This document shows, one piece after another, positions 47,443 to 57,601 of a DNA stretch of 64,000 nt (position 1 is its first letter; each line of letters starts with the position of its first letter). Source of the stretch: Pantoea sp. (GTDB taxonomy: Bacteria; Pseudomonadota; Gammaproteobacteria; Enterobacterales; Enterobacteriaceae); contig NZ_JAPWKD010000018.1 of the NCBI RefSeq assembly GCF_028283705.1, positions 62,001 to 126,000 of the forward strand. The letters run 5' to 3'. Below the pieces are notes generated by a model, which worked only from the letters and a program-made list of their open reading frames with translations, ran no database searches and had not been told where the DNA came from. The translations under genes were made by a program, and so were the position numbers.

Positions 47443-47465
47443 CGTAGCGGCGCGATTTATCGCGC
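47443..47465 (+). repeat. Short palindromic repeat (REP-like), copy 3
   Basis: Identical over 23 bp to 16559-16581, 31 kb away. It again stands between convergent gene ends. TTTTTT follows at 47471-47476. Confidence 0.7.
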
Positions 47466-47474
47466 AAGTCTTTT

Positions 47475-48911
47475 TTACGAAAACTGCAAATACGCCACAT
47501 GGGTTTGCAGATACTCTTCCAGCCCGTGACGGCCATCGGCACCGCCGACGCCCGATTTACGCCAGCCCGCATGGAAACCCTGCATCGCTTCGAAATTCTC
47601 GCGATTGATATAGGTCTCACCAAACTTCAGCTGACGCAGGGCGATCATTGCGGTATTGAGGTTTTGCGTATAGATCGACGACGTTAGTCCATATTCACAG
47701 TCATTTGCCAGCGTGATCGCTTCATCCAGTGTTTTAAACGTCATGACTGGCAGCACCGGTCCAAAGATCTCTTCACGCATGATCTCCATCTCCTGACGTA
47801 CGCCGGTGATGATGGTGGGTTCAAAGTAGAAACCTTTATCGCCAGCACGTTTCCCACCCAGCAGAACTTTGCCGCCTTGCTCAACCGCCTTCGCCACTTT
47901 TTGTTCGACGCGCCCCAGTGCCGCAGCGGTGATCAGCGGACCCATATCGATGTCAGTCAGTTCCGCAGGATTGCCGAATTTCACCTGCTTAAAGGCTTCA
48001 GTCAGCGCGTTGATAAAGCGATCGTAGATGCCTTCCTGCACATAAACGCGCTCGGCACAGTTACACACCTGCCCGGTATTGATCACCCGTGAACTGACAA
48101 TCGCTTTCACCGCCAGATCGAGATCGGCATCATCCATCACGATAGCCGGGGCTTTGCCACCCAGTTCCAGTGACACTTTAGTGACGTTCTTCGCTGCGGC
48201 TTCCATGGTGGCGATACCGGCATTGACGCTGCCTGTCAGGCTTACCAGCCCGACTTTCGGGTTCGCCGCCAGCTCCTGGCCGACTTCCGGACCGTAACCG
48301 TAAACAAAGTTAATCACCCCTTTAGGCAGGCTGATGTCATGCAGAATACGGGCGAAGATCGCCGCGTTGTTGGGGGTTAGTTCACTTGGTTTGACCACGA
48401 TGGTATTGCCGGTGACCAGCGCCGGTGCCGCTTTACGCGCAATCAGGAAGAAAGGGAAATTCCACGGCAGAATGCCGGTGGTGACGCCAATCGCCTTTTT
48501 AAAGACAAAAATGTTTTCGTTGGGGCGGTCGCTGTTAACAATTTCCCCTTCGTAGCGTCGCGCCCATTCCGCCATATATTCAAGATAATCGGCGGTAAAC
48601 AGTACTTCGGTTTGCGCCAGCCCCTGGGTTTTCCCGCCTTCGGCAACGATGGTAGCGGTCAATTCCGTCTCATGTTGACGAATACCGGCGGCGATTTTAC
48701 GCAGCCAGTTGCCGCGCTCAATCGCCGGTAACGCCTCCCAGCCGGGTTGCGCCGCTTCTGCCGCTGCAATGGCCTGGCTGGCGTCCTGCTTTGTGCCTTC
48801 CGGCACGCGTGACAGCAGCGCTTCGGTGGCCGGGTTAATCACTTCAATCCATTTATCATTCTGGTTTGCAACAAACTCGCCATTAATGAAATGTTGATGG
48901 TGCGTTGTCAT
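47475..48911 (-). CDS. aldA: Lactaldehyde/glycolaldehyde dehydrogenase
   Basis: AldA oxidises L-lactaldehyde to L-lactate with NAD, the last step of aerobic rhamnose and fucose use. The 478 residues match E. coli AldA along the whole length (for example WEALPAIERGNWLRKIAAGI; YMAEWARRYEGEIVNSDRP). The catalytic cysteine is in NTGQVCNCAERVYVQ and the general base in LELGGKAPAIVMDDAD. I start at the ATG complementary to 48909-48911, as in E. coli; the longer open frame is unlikely to be translated. It is only 1 kb from rhaT, unlike E. coli. Confidence 0.93.
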   Translation of the reverse strand: MTTHHQHFINGEFVANQNDKWIEVINPATEALLSRVPEGTKQDASQAIAAAEAAQPGWEALPAIERGNWLRKIAAGIRQHETELTATIVAEGGKTQGLAQTEVLFTADYLEYMAEWARRYEGEIVNSDRPNENIFVFKKAIGVTTGILPWNFPFFLIARKAAPALVTGNTIVVKPSELTPNNAAIFARILHDISLPKGVINFVYGYGPEVGQELAANPKVGLVSLTGSVNAGIATMEAAAKNVTKVSLELGGKAPAIVMDDADLDLAVKAIVSSRVINTGQVCNCAERVYVQEGIYDRFINALTEAFKQVKFGNPAELTDIDMGPLITAAALGRVEQKVAKAVEQGGKVLLGGKRAGDKGFYFEPTIITGVRQEMEIMREEIFGPVLPVMTFKTLDEAITLANDCEYGLTSSIYTQNLNTAMIALRQLKFGETYINRENFEAMQGFHAGWRKSGVGGADGRHGLEEYLQTHVAYLQFS

Positions 48912-49112
48912 CTGTAGGGTCTCCGCGATCGGTTTCGTTAAATTTGTGTGAAATGCAGAGTGAAACAGATCAAGGTGTAGCACCTTTTTATGGCTGCCAG
49001 GACGGGCGTGTGGATGGCAAAGACGGGAAGAACAACATGATAAACGCAGCATAACTGGCGAAATGCTGCGTATTCAGCAGGTTACTATGTGGGTCGGCAG
49101 AGTCTGAAAACC

Positions 49113-49211
49113 TCAGGAACCTGGCATCATCGCGCCGCTGGCAATAAACCAGGCCAGAAAGCTGACACCGGCAACAATAATGGCGATAGGAAAAAGCAGT
49201 CCGATTTTCAT
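49113..49211 (-). CDS. yoaK: YoaK-like 32-residue membrane peptide
   Basis: A 32-codon frame, MKIGLLFPIAIIVAGVSFLA then WFIASGAMMPGS. It has one hydrophobic helix and the same length and pattern as E. coli YoaK. A ribosome site (AGGA) lies 6 bp before the ATG. Function is unknown. It lies between aldA and the rhaT leader, downstream of an unknown gene on the same strand. Confidence 0.75.
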   Translation of the reverse strand: MKIGLLFPIAIIVAGVSFLAWFIASGAMMPGS

Positions 49212-49235
49212 GATTATCCTAAAGTGAATGCGGGT

Positions 49236-49559
49236 TCAGCCCAGCTGAACCAGGGCACGATGCGTTTTCATCATACTGAACAGCTGAAACTGCGTGGCAT
49301 CGTCAACTTCACGCAGATGTTCACCTTTTTGATACTGAATACTATGAATATGCCCAAGTTGCCGCCAGACCACGATAGCCGACGCCAGCAGGGCGCAGTT
49401 ATCCTCGCTTTGCACGCATTCAACACGGGCATAGCGGGTCTCTTCCAGTCCATTAATGAAGATGTTGAGTGACTCAGGCGGCACAATCGCGCGGATATCA
49501 TCCAGCATCACGCGGCTCACCGGCCTTGAGAGCATCAGCGTCAACCATTTGGTGTTCAT
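49236..49559 (-). CDS. Hypothetical protein, 107 residues
   Basis: I do not recognise this protein. It is a soluble 107-residue product (MNTKWLTLMLSRPVSRVMLD...ALVQLG) with two cysteines (ECVQSEDNCALLASAIVVW) and no signal peptide. It is followed 24 bp later by the yoaK-like gene on the same strand, so the two may share a transcript. Base composition is like that of the neighbours. Confidence 0.55.
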   Translation of the reverse strand: MNTKWLTLMLSRPVSRVMLDDIRAIVPPESLNIFINGLEETRYARVECVQSEDNCALLASAIVVWRQLGHIHSIQYQKGEHLREVDDATQFQLFSMMKTHRALVQLG

Positions 49560-49766
49560 CCCAATCCTTCGTCCTGATGATTTTCCTCAACGTTATACGG
49601 ATTAATTGCGGCCGGGGGAAGGCATGATCCGTGCTTTGTGTGATTGCCATGTTAAGAGGAAGTCTGGCAATCAGGTTAAAACTGTGCTGATCAACACAAC
49701 ATTCCCGGAAAAAATCGATAATAATAAATGAGTTATCTATTTTACCTGTGTAACTGCCTGCAAATG

Positions 49767-49911
49767 CGGATTTGTGATCCGAATGTTGAATACCCACCGG
49801 ATATTGCCAACTCCGCCCGTTCCCCGGCAACCATCCAAAGGCTGAGTAAAAGCTGACCGCCGTAGACTCTCGGGTAATCGGGAGACCGTCGGTTTCCTGT
49901 TGGCCTCAACC
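49767..49911 (+). other. Structured GC-rich leader before rhaT
   Basis: The region 49560-49927 has no supported gene on the plus strand. Its last 160 bp are GC-rich against an AT-rich upstream half and contain several small hairpins: CGGAT/ATCCG (49767-49781), TTGCC/GGCAA (49804-49830), and GGTT/AACC (49891-49911). Direct repeats of TCGGG and GACCG(C/T)CG are also present. The minus strand stays open in several frames here. It looks like either an RNA leader of rhaT or a fragment of a dispersed element. Confidence 0.35.
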
Positions 49912-49927
49912 TTACGAAGGAATAACA

Positions 49928-50962
49928 ATGAACAGTGCCATCATTGCAGGTATTTTCTGGCATCTGGTGGGTGCCGCCAGTGCCGCATGCTTTTATGCTC
50001 CGTTTAAACAGGTGAAAAAGTGGTCATGGGAAACCATGTGGTCGGTCGGTGGCGTGATGTCATGGCTGATTTTACCCTGGGTGGTCAGTGCGGTGCTGTT
50101 ACCGAATTTCTGGGCCTACTACGGTAGCTTCAGCTTTTCGCAGTTGCTGCCGGTGTTTTTGTTTGGGGCCATGTGGGGTATCGGCAACATCAACTACGGG
50201 CTGACGATGCGTTATCTCGGTATGTCGATGGGCATCGGTATCGCCATAGGGATTACCCTGGTGGTAGGTACGCTGATGACGCCGCTGCTCCAGGGCCGCT
50301 TTGTCGAGTTGTTCAGCTCGGAAGGCGGACGATTAACGTTGCTCGGCGTGTTTGTGGCGTTGATTGGCGTCGCCATCGTCTCACGCGCCGGATTGTTAAA
50401 AGAACGCGCCCTGGGCATCAATGCGGAAGAGTTCAATTTGAAGAAGGGGCTGGTGCTGGCGGTGATTTGCGGCATCTTCTCAGCCGGCATGTCTTTTGCC
50501 ATGGACGCTGCGAAACCGATGCACGAGGCCGCGGCGAATCTTGGCATTAACCCGCTGTATGTGGCATTGCCCAGTTATGTAGTGATCATGGGGGGAGGGG
50601 CGCTGGTTAACCTGGCCTACTGCTTTATCCGTCTGGCGGTGAAGTCGGATCTCTCTGTACGGGCCGATTTCTCAATTGCGAAGCCGATGCTGATTGCTAA
50701 CATCGCCTTCGCCGTGCTGGGCGGCACCATGTGGTATCTGCAATTCTTCTTCTATGCCTGGGGACACGCCAAAATCCCGGCACAGTATGACTTCGTCAGC
50801 TGGATGCTGCATATGAGCCTGTATGTGCTGTGTGGTGGCCTGGTTGGGCTGGTCATGAAGGAATGGAAAGCTGTTGGGCAACGTCCGGTACGTGTACTGT
50901 CGCTGGGCTGTGTGGTGATCATCATTGCGGCGAATATAGTCGGGCTGGGCATGGCATCCTGA
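49928..50962 (+). CDS. rhaT: L-rhamnose:H+ symporter
   Basis: RhaT imports L-rhamnose with a proton. The 344 residues and ten-helix layout match E. coli RhaT in length and sequence ([40 protein letters not shown]; a final helix in [16 protein letters not shown]). The ribosome site GAAGGAA lies 7 bp before the ATG. The gene converges with rhaR across a long hairpin, the same arrangement as E. coli. Confidence 0.96.
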   Translation: MNSAIIAGIFWHLVGAASAACFYAPFKQVKKWSWETMWSVGGVMSWLILPWVVSAVLLPNFWAYYGSFSFSQLLPVFLFGAMWGIGNINYGLTMRYLGMSMGIGIAIGITLVVGTLMTPLLQGRFVELFSSEGGRLTLLGVFVALIGVAIVSRAGLLKERALGINAEEFNLKKGLVLAVICGIFSAGMSFAMDAAKPMHEAAANLGINPLYVALPSYVVIMGGGALVNLAYCFIRLAVKSDLSVRADFSIAKPMLIANIAFAVLGGTMWYLQFFFYAWGHAKIPAQYDFVSWMLHMSLYVLCGGLVGLVMKEWKAVGQRPVRVLSLGCVVIIIAANIVGLGMAS

Positions 50963-50964
50963 TT

Positions 50965-51000
50965 AATCATTGCGGCGCGAATTATCGCGCCGCAATGATT
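50965..51000. terminator. Bidirectional terminator rhaT / rhaR
   Basis: AATCATTGCGGCGCGA (50965-50980) and TCGCGCCGCAATGATT (50985-51000) form a perfect 16-bp stem with an ATTA loop. The inner GCGGCGCGA...TCGCGC resembles the REP-like repeat core at 16559 and 47443. Confidence 0.75.
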
Positions 51001-51863
51001 TAATGTGTTTCATTCACCATTATCGGGCGGTTTGGCAAAAAACGCTGCCGCCACGCACTCGGCGTCAGGCCGGTTTCACGCGTAAATACCACCGAAAAAT
51101 AATTGCTGTCATCAAAGCCGCAACGGGCGGCCACTTCACTGATTAACCAATCCTGAGTACGCAGCAGGTATTTCGCCTGGCATAGCTGTAGCTGACGCAG
51201 ATAATGGCCGATGGTCATGCCGGTCTGCTGGCGAAACAACTGTTTGAGTGCCCGTTCACCTAATTGATTCTGCTCGCAAAACGTAGCGAGGTCGAAAGGA
51301 CGGTCAATCGCGCCCTGCAAGGCAGACATCAGCAGGTCCAGCTGTTCTCCCTCCGGCAATACCCAGGGACGATCCGCCGCATAACCGTGGCGGCGCAGTA
51401 TCAGCGCCAGCTGCAAAAAAAGCGCTTCAGAAAGCTGAATGGAGAGAGGATCGCTTTTGCGGCTTTCCCGCTCCAGCTGGGTGATCACCCCGCGTGCCAG
51501 CGCCATGCCGCGCGTGGTTAAGCGCCAGCAACCGGGCGATTCCGCATCGTCGGGCGGCAGCAGCTGGCTCCAGTCCAGTCCAAGATGAAAGCGGTCACGA
51601 CAGTAGAGAATATTGTCCAGCACCAGATCGTTGACGCTGTCATAGCTGTGGCAGTCGTTATCACGGATATAAAACACATCGCCACAGGTAATCAGCCATG
51701 GTCGATCGTTGAGCACATGCAAGCCGTTGCCGCGCCAGACAATCACAATTTCACTGAACTCATGACGATGCGGCGGGAAAGAAGGCTGCGGCAGGCGTTC
51801 AGCTACCGCAATCGGCAAAGAGGGTGCCGGGAAATAGTCTTCGCGCGACAATATTAGCGACAT
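51000..51863 (-). CDS. rhaR: RhaR, AraC-type regulator of rhaSR
   Basis: RhaR binds L-rhamnose and activates rhaSR. The 287 residues hold an N-terminal cupin-like sensing domain ([19 protein letters not shown], with its His pair) and two C-terminal helix-turn-helices ([20 protein letters not shown]). I start at the ATG complementary to 51861-51863, since AGGAG lies 8 bp before it; the GTG at 51872 overlaps that site. It starts 15 bp after rhaS. Confidence 0.93.
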   Translation of the reverse strand: MSLILSREDYFPAPSLPIAVAERLPQPSFPPHRHEFSEIVIVWRGNGLHVLNDRPWLITCGDVFYIRDNDCHSYDSVNDLVLDNILYCRDRFHLGLDWSQLLPPDDAESPGCWRLTTRGMALARGVITQLERESRKSDPLSIQLSEALFLQLALILRRHGYAADRPWVLPEGEQLDLLMSALQGAIDRPFDLATFCEQNQLGERALKQLFRQQTGMTIGHYLRQLQLCQAKYLLRTQDWLISEVAARCGFDDSNYFSVVFTRETGLTPSAWRQRFLPNRPIMVNETH

Positions 51864-51878
51864 GAGGGTCACTCCTAA

Positions 51879-52700
51879 TCACAACATCTGCTGGCGCTCC
51901 GCTCTGGGTGCACAGCCAAATTCCCGCCGGAACAAGGTGGAAAAATGGTTGCTGTCACCAAATCCACACTGAAAGGCGATATCCGTAATGCGCAAATCGC
52001 TGTGCCGTAACAGGTGGCGCGCCTGTAGCAAGCGCAACCGGTTCAGGTAGCGTTGCGGCGTATTCCCGGTTTGCTGCTTCATCTGACGATGCAGGGTGCG
52101 CAGCGACAGTGAAAATTGGTCAGCAAGTGCCTCCCAGACAATCTCTTCACTGTAGTGCTCATTCAGCCAGTCAAGCAACCGATGCAATCGGGCTTCCTGA
52201 TCCTGGGCTTCGTCGTTGTGACCCGCCTCGCGCAACAACACCAGCAGTTGCAGGAACAACTGTTCCTGACGTGCCTGCTTCTCCAGTGACCAGACGCCTG
52301 GCGGATTCATCTGCGTAACAATCTGCAAGGCCTGGTCCATCACCTTGTGGTTAATCCGCCAGTGTGACGCGTAATTGCCATCCTCCTCGCGCGGTAGCAA
52401 AGCTTGCAGACCGGAGAGAAAGCGGAAGGCCGCCGGACTGCGATACAGCACGTTGGTCAGACACAGGTTGTCGGTTTGCTCATAAAGATGGCGATCGTGA
52501 TCGCGAACGAAACACACACAACCGGCACATAGCGCCTGCGGCTGACCATTGAACACATGAATGCCGGAACCCTGTTCTACCAGCACAATTTCGTGGAAAT
52601 CATGGTGATGTTCAGGAAACGCCTGCTGCGGCACGCGCGGCTCGATGGCGATGGCGTAATCCCCGGCAGGGAAAAAATCTGCGCTGTGTAGAACGGTCAT
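51879..52700 (-). CDS. rhaS: RhaS, AraC-type activator of rhaBAD and rhaT
   Basis: RhaS activates rhaBADM and rhaT when L-rhamnose is present. The 273 residues have the sensing domain ([20 protein letters not shown]) and the double helix-turn-helix ([20 protein letters not shown]). First gene of rhaSR, divergent from rhaB. AGAGG lies 7-8 bp before the ATG. Its length is a few residues shorter than E. coli RhaS. Confidence 0.94.
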   Translation of the reverse strand: MTVLHSADFFPAGDYAIAIEPRVPQQAFPEHHHDFHEIVLVEQGSGIHVFNGQPQALCAGCVCFVRDHDRHLYEQTDNLCLTNVLYRSPAAFRFLSGLQALLPREEDGNYASHWRINHKVMDQALQIVTQMNPPGVWSLEKQARQEQLFLQLLVLLREAGHNDEAQDQEARLHRLLDWLNEHYSEEIVWEALADQFSLSLRTLHRQMKQQTGNTPQRYLNRLRLLQARHLLRHSDLRITDIAFQCGFGDSNHFSTLFRREFGCAPRAERQQML

Positions 52701-52867
52701 GGCTCGCCTCTCATTATTAACAAAATCGTAACCGAGTCTACTCAGGCGGCTGCCACCTTACCTTGAATTTTCAACCGGGCAATGCAGGAAAATGGCTAAT
52801 TTTTCAAGATCTCGCGTGTTGTTCGGGAAAATGCGGCGAAGGTCACAACCCGATGCTTGTGTGGTTC

Positions 52868-52883
52868 TGTGAGCTGTCTCACG
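52868..52883. promoter_or_regulatory. CRP-binding site, rhaS-rhaB region
   Basis: TGTGA-GCTGTC-TCACG matches the CRP consensus TGTGA-N6-TCACA in 9 of 10 positions. It lies about 110 bp before the rhaB start. Rhamnose genes in E. coli are CRP-dependent. Confidence 0.8.
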
Positions 52884-52899
52884 AACATCTTTGTAACGG

Positions 52900-52924
52900 T
52901 GCCAGCAGTATTGGCGCGCTGGCA
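52900..52924. promoter_or_regulatory. Inverted repeat, candidate RhaS site
   Basis: TGCCAGC (52900-52906) and GCTGGCA (52918-52924) are perfect inverted arms 11 bp apart, between the CRP site and rhaB. RhaS sites in E. coli are inverted half-sites near this position, but this spacing is shorter than expected, so the assignment is tentative. Confidence 0.4.
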
Positions 52925-52992
52925 GTAAGGGGAAGGTGACCAGACGGCAGGATTTTTACTCTGTACGCATCTCATCACAGGAAGAACTCGCC

Positions 52993-54474
52993 ATGAGTAT
53001 GCGTAACATTGTTGCCATTGATTTAGGCGCATCCAGCGGGCGCATAATGCTCGCTCAATGGACCTCCGCGTCTCAGCGCATCACCCTGCGGGAAGTGCGC
53101 CGTTTTGCTAATCAACGCGTGCGTCGTGCCGGTTACGACTGCTGGGATCTGGACCATCTGGAGCAGGAGATACGTTGCGGGCTACAACAGCTGGATGAGG
53201 AAGGTATCGTGCCGGACAGCATCGGTATCGATACCTGGGGTGTTGACCTGGTGTTGCTGGATGCTGATGGACAGCGGGTTGGCGAGGCAGTGAGCTATCG
53301 CGATGCCCGTACCGACGGCCAGATGACGCAGGCAATCAGCGATCTCGGCAAACAGGCCATTTATCAGCGCACCGGCATTCAGTTTCTGCCGTTTAACACC
53401 CTGTATCAGCTGCGTGCCCTGCATTTGCAACAGCCAGACTGGCAGGCGCAGGTAGCACATGCGTTGATGATTCCGGACTACCTGCATTATCAATTGACCG
53501 GCAACATGAACTGGGAATACACCAACGCCACGACTACCCAATTGCTGAACATCACCAGTGGCGAATGGGACCCGGATTTACTGGCCTGGGCGGGAGTGGA
53601 TGCCCGCTGGTTTGGCAAACCCTCCGCACCGGGTAACACCGTCGGTTTTTGGTCCAGTCCCCGTGGACACAGGATTCCGGTGATTGCGGTCGCCACCCAC
53701 GACACCGCCAGTGCCGTGCTGGCAACGCCTTTAATGCAGGATGATGCCGCTTATCTTAGCTCTGGTACCTGGTCACTGATGGGGATTGAGAGCCTGCAAC
53801 CTTGCCTGAGCCGTACCGCGCTTGACGCCAATATCACCAATGAAGGGGGCGCGGAGGGCTACCGGGTATTGAAAAATATCATGGGCCTGTGGCTGTTGCA
53901 GCGGGTGTGCAGTGAACTGCAAATCAGCGATCTGTGTGGATTGATTCAGCAGGCGGCGGATGAACCGGCCTGCCGCGCCCTGATCAACCCCAACGCCAGC
54001 CGCTTTATCAATCCCGCCAGTATGGTGCAGGAAATTCAGAACGCCTGTGCGGAACAACATATGCCGGTTCCTCAATCACCTGCCGCGCTGGCCCGCACCA
54101 TTTTTGACAGCCTGGCCCTGCTGTATCGCCAGGTCATCAGCGAACTCGGCCAGCTACGTGCGGGACCTTTGCGTCAGCTGCATGTGGTTGGAGGGGGGTG
54201 CCAGAACCCGTTGCTCAACCAGCTTTGCGCCGATGCCTGCCAGCTGCCGGTGTTCGCCGGACCGGTAGAAGCCTCGACGCTGGGCAATGTCGGCTGCCAG
54301 CTGATCGCTCTCGGTGAGCTGCATGATGTGGCTGACCTGCGTCGCTGTATCAGCCAAAACTTCCCGTTAGAAAAATTCGAACCGCTTAACAACAGCGCTT
54401 TACGTGCCAGCCAGGCACGTTTTGCCGCGCTGAGCCAACCCGCTAAGGAACTTGCTTATGACAAAGCTGATTGA
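52993..54474 (+). CDS. rhaB: Rhamnulokinase
   Basis: RhaB phosphorylates L-rhamnulose to L-rhamnulose 1-phosphate. The 493 residues have the FGGY-kinase ATP-binding and sugar motifs: [13 protein letters not shown] at the start, [10 protein letters not shown] and [13 protein letters not shown], then [16 protein letters not shown] near residue 400. I start at ATG 52993, preceded by AGGA; the longer frame from 52936 would precede the ribosome site. First gene of rhaBADM. Its end overlaps the rhaA start by 17 bp. Confidence 0.96.
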   Translation: MSMRNIVAIDLGASSGRIMLAQWTSASQRITLREVRRFANQRVRRAGYDCWDLDHLEQEIRCGLQQLDEEGIVPDSIGIDTWGVDLVLLDADGQRVGEAVSYRDARTDGQMTQAISDLGKQAIYQRTGIQFLPFNTLYQLRALHLQQPDWQAQVAHALMIPDYLHYQLTGNMNWEYTNATTTQLLNITSGEWDPDLLAWAGVDARWFGKPSAPGNTVGFWSSPRGHRIPVIAVATHDTASAVLATPLMQDDAAYLSSGTWSLMGIESLQPCLSRTALDANITNEGGAEGYRVLKNIMGLWLLQRVCSELQISDLCGLIQQAADEPACRALINPNASRFINPASMVQEIQNACAEQHMPVPQSPAALARTIFDSLALLYRQVISELGQLRAGPLRQLHVVGGGCQNPLLNQLCADACQLPVFAGPVEASTLGNVGCQLIALGELHDVADLRRCISQNFPLEKFEPLNNSALRASQARFAALSQPAKELAYDKAD

Positions 54475-55714
54475 ACAGGCCTTTGACCTGGCGAAACAAC
54501 GCTACACCGCGATCGGCGTGGATGTGGAACAGGTAATGACGCAACTGGATGGTATCCCGGTGTCGATGCACTGCTGGCAGGGCGATGACGTGCGCGGATT
54601 CGAGAACCCGCAAGGTGCTCTGACCGGCGGTATTCAGGCCACCGGTAACTACCCGGGCAAGGCGCGTAATGCTGAGGAGCTGCGCGCTGATCTCGATAAA
54701 GCGATGTCGCTGATTCCGGGAGCTAAACGCCTCAACCTGCACGCGATCTATCTGGAAAGCGATAAGCCGGTAGAGCGTGATGCCATCGAACCAGAACATT
54801 TCAGCAACTGGGTGGCGTGGGCAAAAAGCAACAAACTGGGGCTGGATTTCAACCCGACCTGTTTCTCACACCCGCTGAGCGCCGACGGTTTTACTCTGGC
54901 GCATGCAGATAAGAGCATCCGCCAGTTTTGGATTGACCACTGCAAGGCCAGCCGCCGCATTTCGGCTTCGTTCGGCGAACAGCTGGGTACGGCATCGGTA
55001 ATGAACATTTGGGTGCCGGACGGGATGAAAGATCTGACGGTGGATCGGCTGGCACCGCGTCAGCGACTGCTGGCGGCGCTGGATGAGATCATCAGTGAAA
55101 AACTTAATCCACAACATCATATCGATGCGGTTGAAAGCAAACTGTTTGGCATCGGTGCTGAGAGTTATACCGTCGGCTCTAACGAGTTCTGTCTCGGATA
55201 TGCCTGTAGCCGTCAGATCGCGCTGACGCTTGATGCCGGCCACTTCCACCCGACGGAAGTGATCTCCGATAAGATTTCCACCGCCATGCTGTATGTGCCA
55301 CGCCTGCTGCTGCATGTCAGCCGCCCAGTGCGCTGGGACAGCGACCATGTGGTGCTACTGGATGACGAAACTCAGGCGATCGCCAATGAAATCGCCCGTC
55401 AGAAGTTGTTCGATAAGGTCCACATCGGCCTCGACTTTTTTGATGCTTCCATCAACCGCATTGCCGCCTGGGTGATTGGTACGCGCAATGCCAAAAAAGC
55501 GCTGCTGCGTGCGCTGCTGGAGCCGACGGAACAGCTGCGCAAACTGGAAAGTGAAGGGGATTACACTGCCCGCCTCGCGCTGCTGGAAGAACAGAAATCA
55601 CTGCCGTGGCAGGCGGTCTGGGAAGCCTGGTGCCTGCGCCATGACGTACCGGCAGATGCCAGCTGGCTGAGCGATGTCCGCCATTACGAACAACAAATTC
55701 TGGCTCAACGTTAA
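54458..55714 (+). CDS. rhaA: L-rhamnose isomerase
   Basis: RhaA interconverts L-rhamnose and L-rhamnulose with a metal ion. The 418 residues match E. coli RhaA nearly end to end. Metal-ligand regions are visible in [17 protein letters not shown] and [14 protein letters not shown]. The ATG at 54458 follows AAGGAA by 7 bp and overlaps the end of rhaB. rhaD starts 10 bp after the stop. Confidence 0.96.
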   Translation: MTKLIEQAFDLAKQRYTAIGVDVEQVMTQLDGIPVSMHCWQGDDVRGFENPQGALTGGIQATGNYPGKARNAEELRADLDKAMSLIPGAKRLNLHAIYLESDKPVERDAIEPEHFSNWVAWAKSNKLGLDFNPTCFSHPLSADGFTLAHADKSIRQFWIDHCKASRRISASFGEQLGTASVMNIWVPDGMKDLTVDRLAPRQRLLAALDEIISEKLNPQHHIDAVESKLFGIGAESYTVGSNEFCLGYACSRQIALTLDAGHFHPTEVISDKISTAMLYVPRLLLHVSRPVRWDSDHVVLLDDETQAIANEIARQKLFDKVHIGLDFFDASINRIAAWVIGTRNAKKALLRALLEPTEQLRKLESEGDYTARLALLEEQKSLPWQAVWEAWCLRHDVPADASWLSDVRHYEQQILAQR

Positions 55715-55724
55715 GGGACACACC

Positions 55725-56567
55725 ATGCAAAGTATTCTCACTTCCGCGTTTGTACAGGGAATGGTTAAAGCGACCAGTGATATGTGGCTGAAGGGTTGGG
55801 ATGAGCGCAACGGCGGTAACGTTAGCCTGCGTCTGTTGCCGGAAGAAGTGCAGCCGTATACTGCGGATTTCTATGCTGAACCACGTTGTATTGAACTCAG
55901 CAAACCTGCACCGGCACTGGCAAATGACTGGTTCCTGGTGACCGGGTCCGGCAAGTTTTTCCGCAATGTTCAACTTGATCCCGCCGACAGTCTGGTGCTG
56001 CTGCAGGTCGATGACCGCGGGCTGTCATACAAAATTCACTGGGGATTGAGCAATGGCGGCTTACCGACCTCAGAACTGGCTGCCCATTTCCAGTCGCACA
56101 GCGTGCGTAAGCAGGTGAGTCACGGTGCTGACCGTGTGATTATGCACTGTCACGCCACCAACTTTATGGCGCTGAGTTACGTAGTGGAGCTGGATTCCGC
56201 GCGCTTCACGCGCCTGTTATGGGAAGGCAGCACCGAATGTCTGGTAGTGTTCCCGGATGGCGTGGGTATTCTGCCGTGGATGGTCCCTGGCACCGATGGC
56301 ATTGGTCAGGCAACGGCAGATGAAATGGCGACACATAGCTTGGTAATGTGGCCTTTCCACGGCATCTTTGGTGCGGGGCCGACGCTGGATGAGACCTTTG
56401 GTCTGATTGATACGGCGGAAAAATCCTCGGAAGTGGTTGTCAAAGCGTTGTCGATGGGAGGGATTCGCCAGAGTATTACCACGGAACAACTGATCGCGCT
56501 GGGTGAACGCTTTGGTGTCACCCCCTGGCAGGCGGCGTTGCAGGTGGAGCGGGCTAATGTTGCGTAG
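55725..56567 (+). CDS. rhaD: Rhamnulose-1-phosphate aldolase
   Basis: RhaD is a zinc class II aldolase that splits L-rhamnulose 1-phosphate into dihydroxyacetone phosphate and L-lactaldehyde. The 280 residues show [14 protein letters not shown] near the start, [14 protein letters not shown], and the zinc ligands in IMHCHATN and the later MWPFHG. I start at ATG 55725, behind AAGGGA, and not at the upstream in-frame start at 55674 inside rhaA. The lactaldehyde product is the substrate of the nearby aldA. Confidence 0.95.
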   Translation: MQSILTSAFVQGMVKATSDMWLKGWDERNGGNVSLRLLPEEVQPYTADFYAEPRCIELSKPAPALANDWFLVTGSGKFFRNVQLDPADSLVLLQVDDRGLSYKIHWGLSNGGLPTSELAAHFQSHSVRKQVSHGADRVIMHCHATNFMALSYVVELDSARFTRLLWEGSTECLVVFPDGVGILPWMVPGTDGIGQATADEMATHSLVMWPFHGIFGAGPTLDETFGLIDTAEKSSEVVVKALSMGGIRQSITTEQLIALGERFGVTPWQAALQVERANVA

Positions 56568-56871
56568 AGCCTTTGTCATGCAGGTCCATGCGGATTGCCA
56601 TGAGGAGTACCTGCGCCGTCATTCGCCCATCTGGCCGGAGCTGGCTGAGACCCTCAAAGCGCATGGAGCGCATAATTACGCTATCTGGCTGGATGCAGAA
56701 CGCCATTTGCTGTTTGCCAGCGTTGAGATTGAATCAGAAGCGCGCTGGCAGGCGGTGGCACAAACAGAAGTCTGCCAGCGTTGGTGGGCATCAATGAAAG
56801 ATCTGATGCCGTCCCACGCCGATAACAGCCCGGTTAGCGCAGCATTAAAACCGATGTTTTTCCTGCCATAA
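56557..56871 (+). CDS. rhaM: L-rhamnose mutarotase
   Basis: RhaM converts between the alpha and beta anomers of L-rhamnose. The 104 residues match E. coli RhaM in length and key motifs: [20 protein letters not shown] with the catalytic His, [21 protein letters not shown], and [16 protein letters not shown] at the end. The ATG at 56557 overlaps rhaD by 11 bp; a longer upstream frame is not supported. A 10-bp hairpin with one G-T pair lies at 56875-56904. Confidence 0.95.
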   Translation: MLRRAFVMQVHADCHEEYLRRHSPIWPELAETLKAHGAHNYAIWLDAERHLLFASVEIESEARWQAVAQTEVCQRWWASMKDLMPSHADNSPVSAALKPMFFLP

Positions 56872-56874
56872 ACC

Positions 56875-56904
56875 CGTGGCGGCGTGAACTCCCGCGCCGT
56901 CACG
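56875..56904. terminator. Hairpin rhaM / tetR-type gene
   Basis: CGTGGCGGCG (56875-56884) pairs with CGCCGTCACG (56895-56904), ten pairs with one G-T wobble. It overlaps the stop of the TetR gene on the other strand and lacks a T tract. Confidence 0.5.
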
Positions 56905-57550
56905 TCCTTACTGAACAATAGCCCGCCAGAGCAGGCCAAATCGCCATTTGTGTATCAACGATTTGCTCTAAATCTTCCCGGCTAGCACCTTCACGGGCGC
57001 GTACTGACATCCCCTGGAGCACGCAGGCGAGAAAACTGGCAAGCGTAGTGGTATTGCTACAGGCAGGCAATTCACCCTGTTGCTGACGGGTTGCCAGGAA
57101 CTGCTGTAACGCGTGCTCCTGCGCATGATGCTGCTGCTCCAGCATGCGTGCTACCTCTTCAGAACCGGCGGAAAGGGCGCTGGAAGTACAAATGAAAAAA
57201 CAACCGGCCGGTTTGTCACACTCGGTAAAGCAGGCCGCGGTGGCGCGGAAATACGCCTCTATCGCTGACTTAACATCCAGTGCTACATCATTCAGCACGG
57301 CATTACGTTGTGCACTAAACCGTTCGATATAACGCTGCATGGCGGCCTTAAACAGACCTTCTTTGTTTTCGAACTCAGCGTAGAGCGTGGGGGCTTTCGC
57401 ACCTGTAGCGCTCACTAAATCCGCCAGCGAGGTGCCTTCATAACCGTGTGCCCAGAACAGCATCAACGCTTTATCCAGCGCATCATCGCGATCAAAGACT
57501 TTGGGTCTGCCACGACTTTTGCGGATCACCGGTTCACTTATCTGGCTCAT
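56900..57550 (-). CDS. TetR/AcrR-family regulator
   Basis: A 216-residue repressor-type regulator. The N-terminal helix-turn-helix is seen in RGRPKVFDRDDALDKALMLF followed by SLADLVSATGAKAPTLYAEF. The C-terminal ligand domain begins near residue 85 and includes several cysteines (CFTECDKPAGCFFIC). It is divergent from a BhsA-like gene. Repeated AT-rich motifs stand in the gap and could be its operators. The ligand is unknown. Confidence 0.82.
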   Translation of the reverse strand: MSQISEPVIRKSRGRPKVFDRDDALDKALMLFWAHGYEGTSLADLVSATGAKAPTLYAEFENKEGLFKAAMQRYIERFSAQRNAVLNDVALDVKSAIEAYFRATAACFTECDKPAGCFFICTSSALSAGSEEVARMLEQQHHAQEHALQQFLATRQQQGELPACSNTTTLASFLACVLQGMSVRAREGASREDLEQIVDTQMAIWPALAGYCSVRT

Positions 57551-57574
57551 ACATCCTCACAACGGCGAAAACAT

Positions 57575-57601
57575 ATCATTAAATTACCGATCATTAAATT
57601 A
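57575..57601. promoter_or_regulatory. Direct repeat of ATCATTAAATTA before the tetR-type gene
   Basis: Two exact copies of ATCATTAAATTA (57575-57586 and 57590-57601) with a 15-bp period begin 25 bp before the regulator ATG. The complementary motif TTAATTTAATG recurs at 57795-57805, just before the BhsA-like gene. They may mark a shared operator. The remaining bases of the gap carry no gene. Confidence 0.4.
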
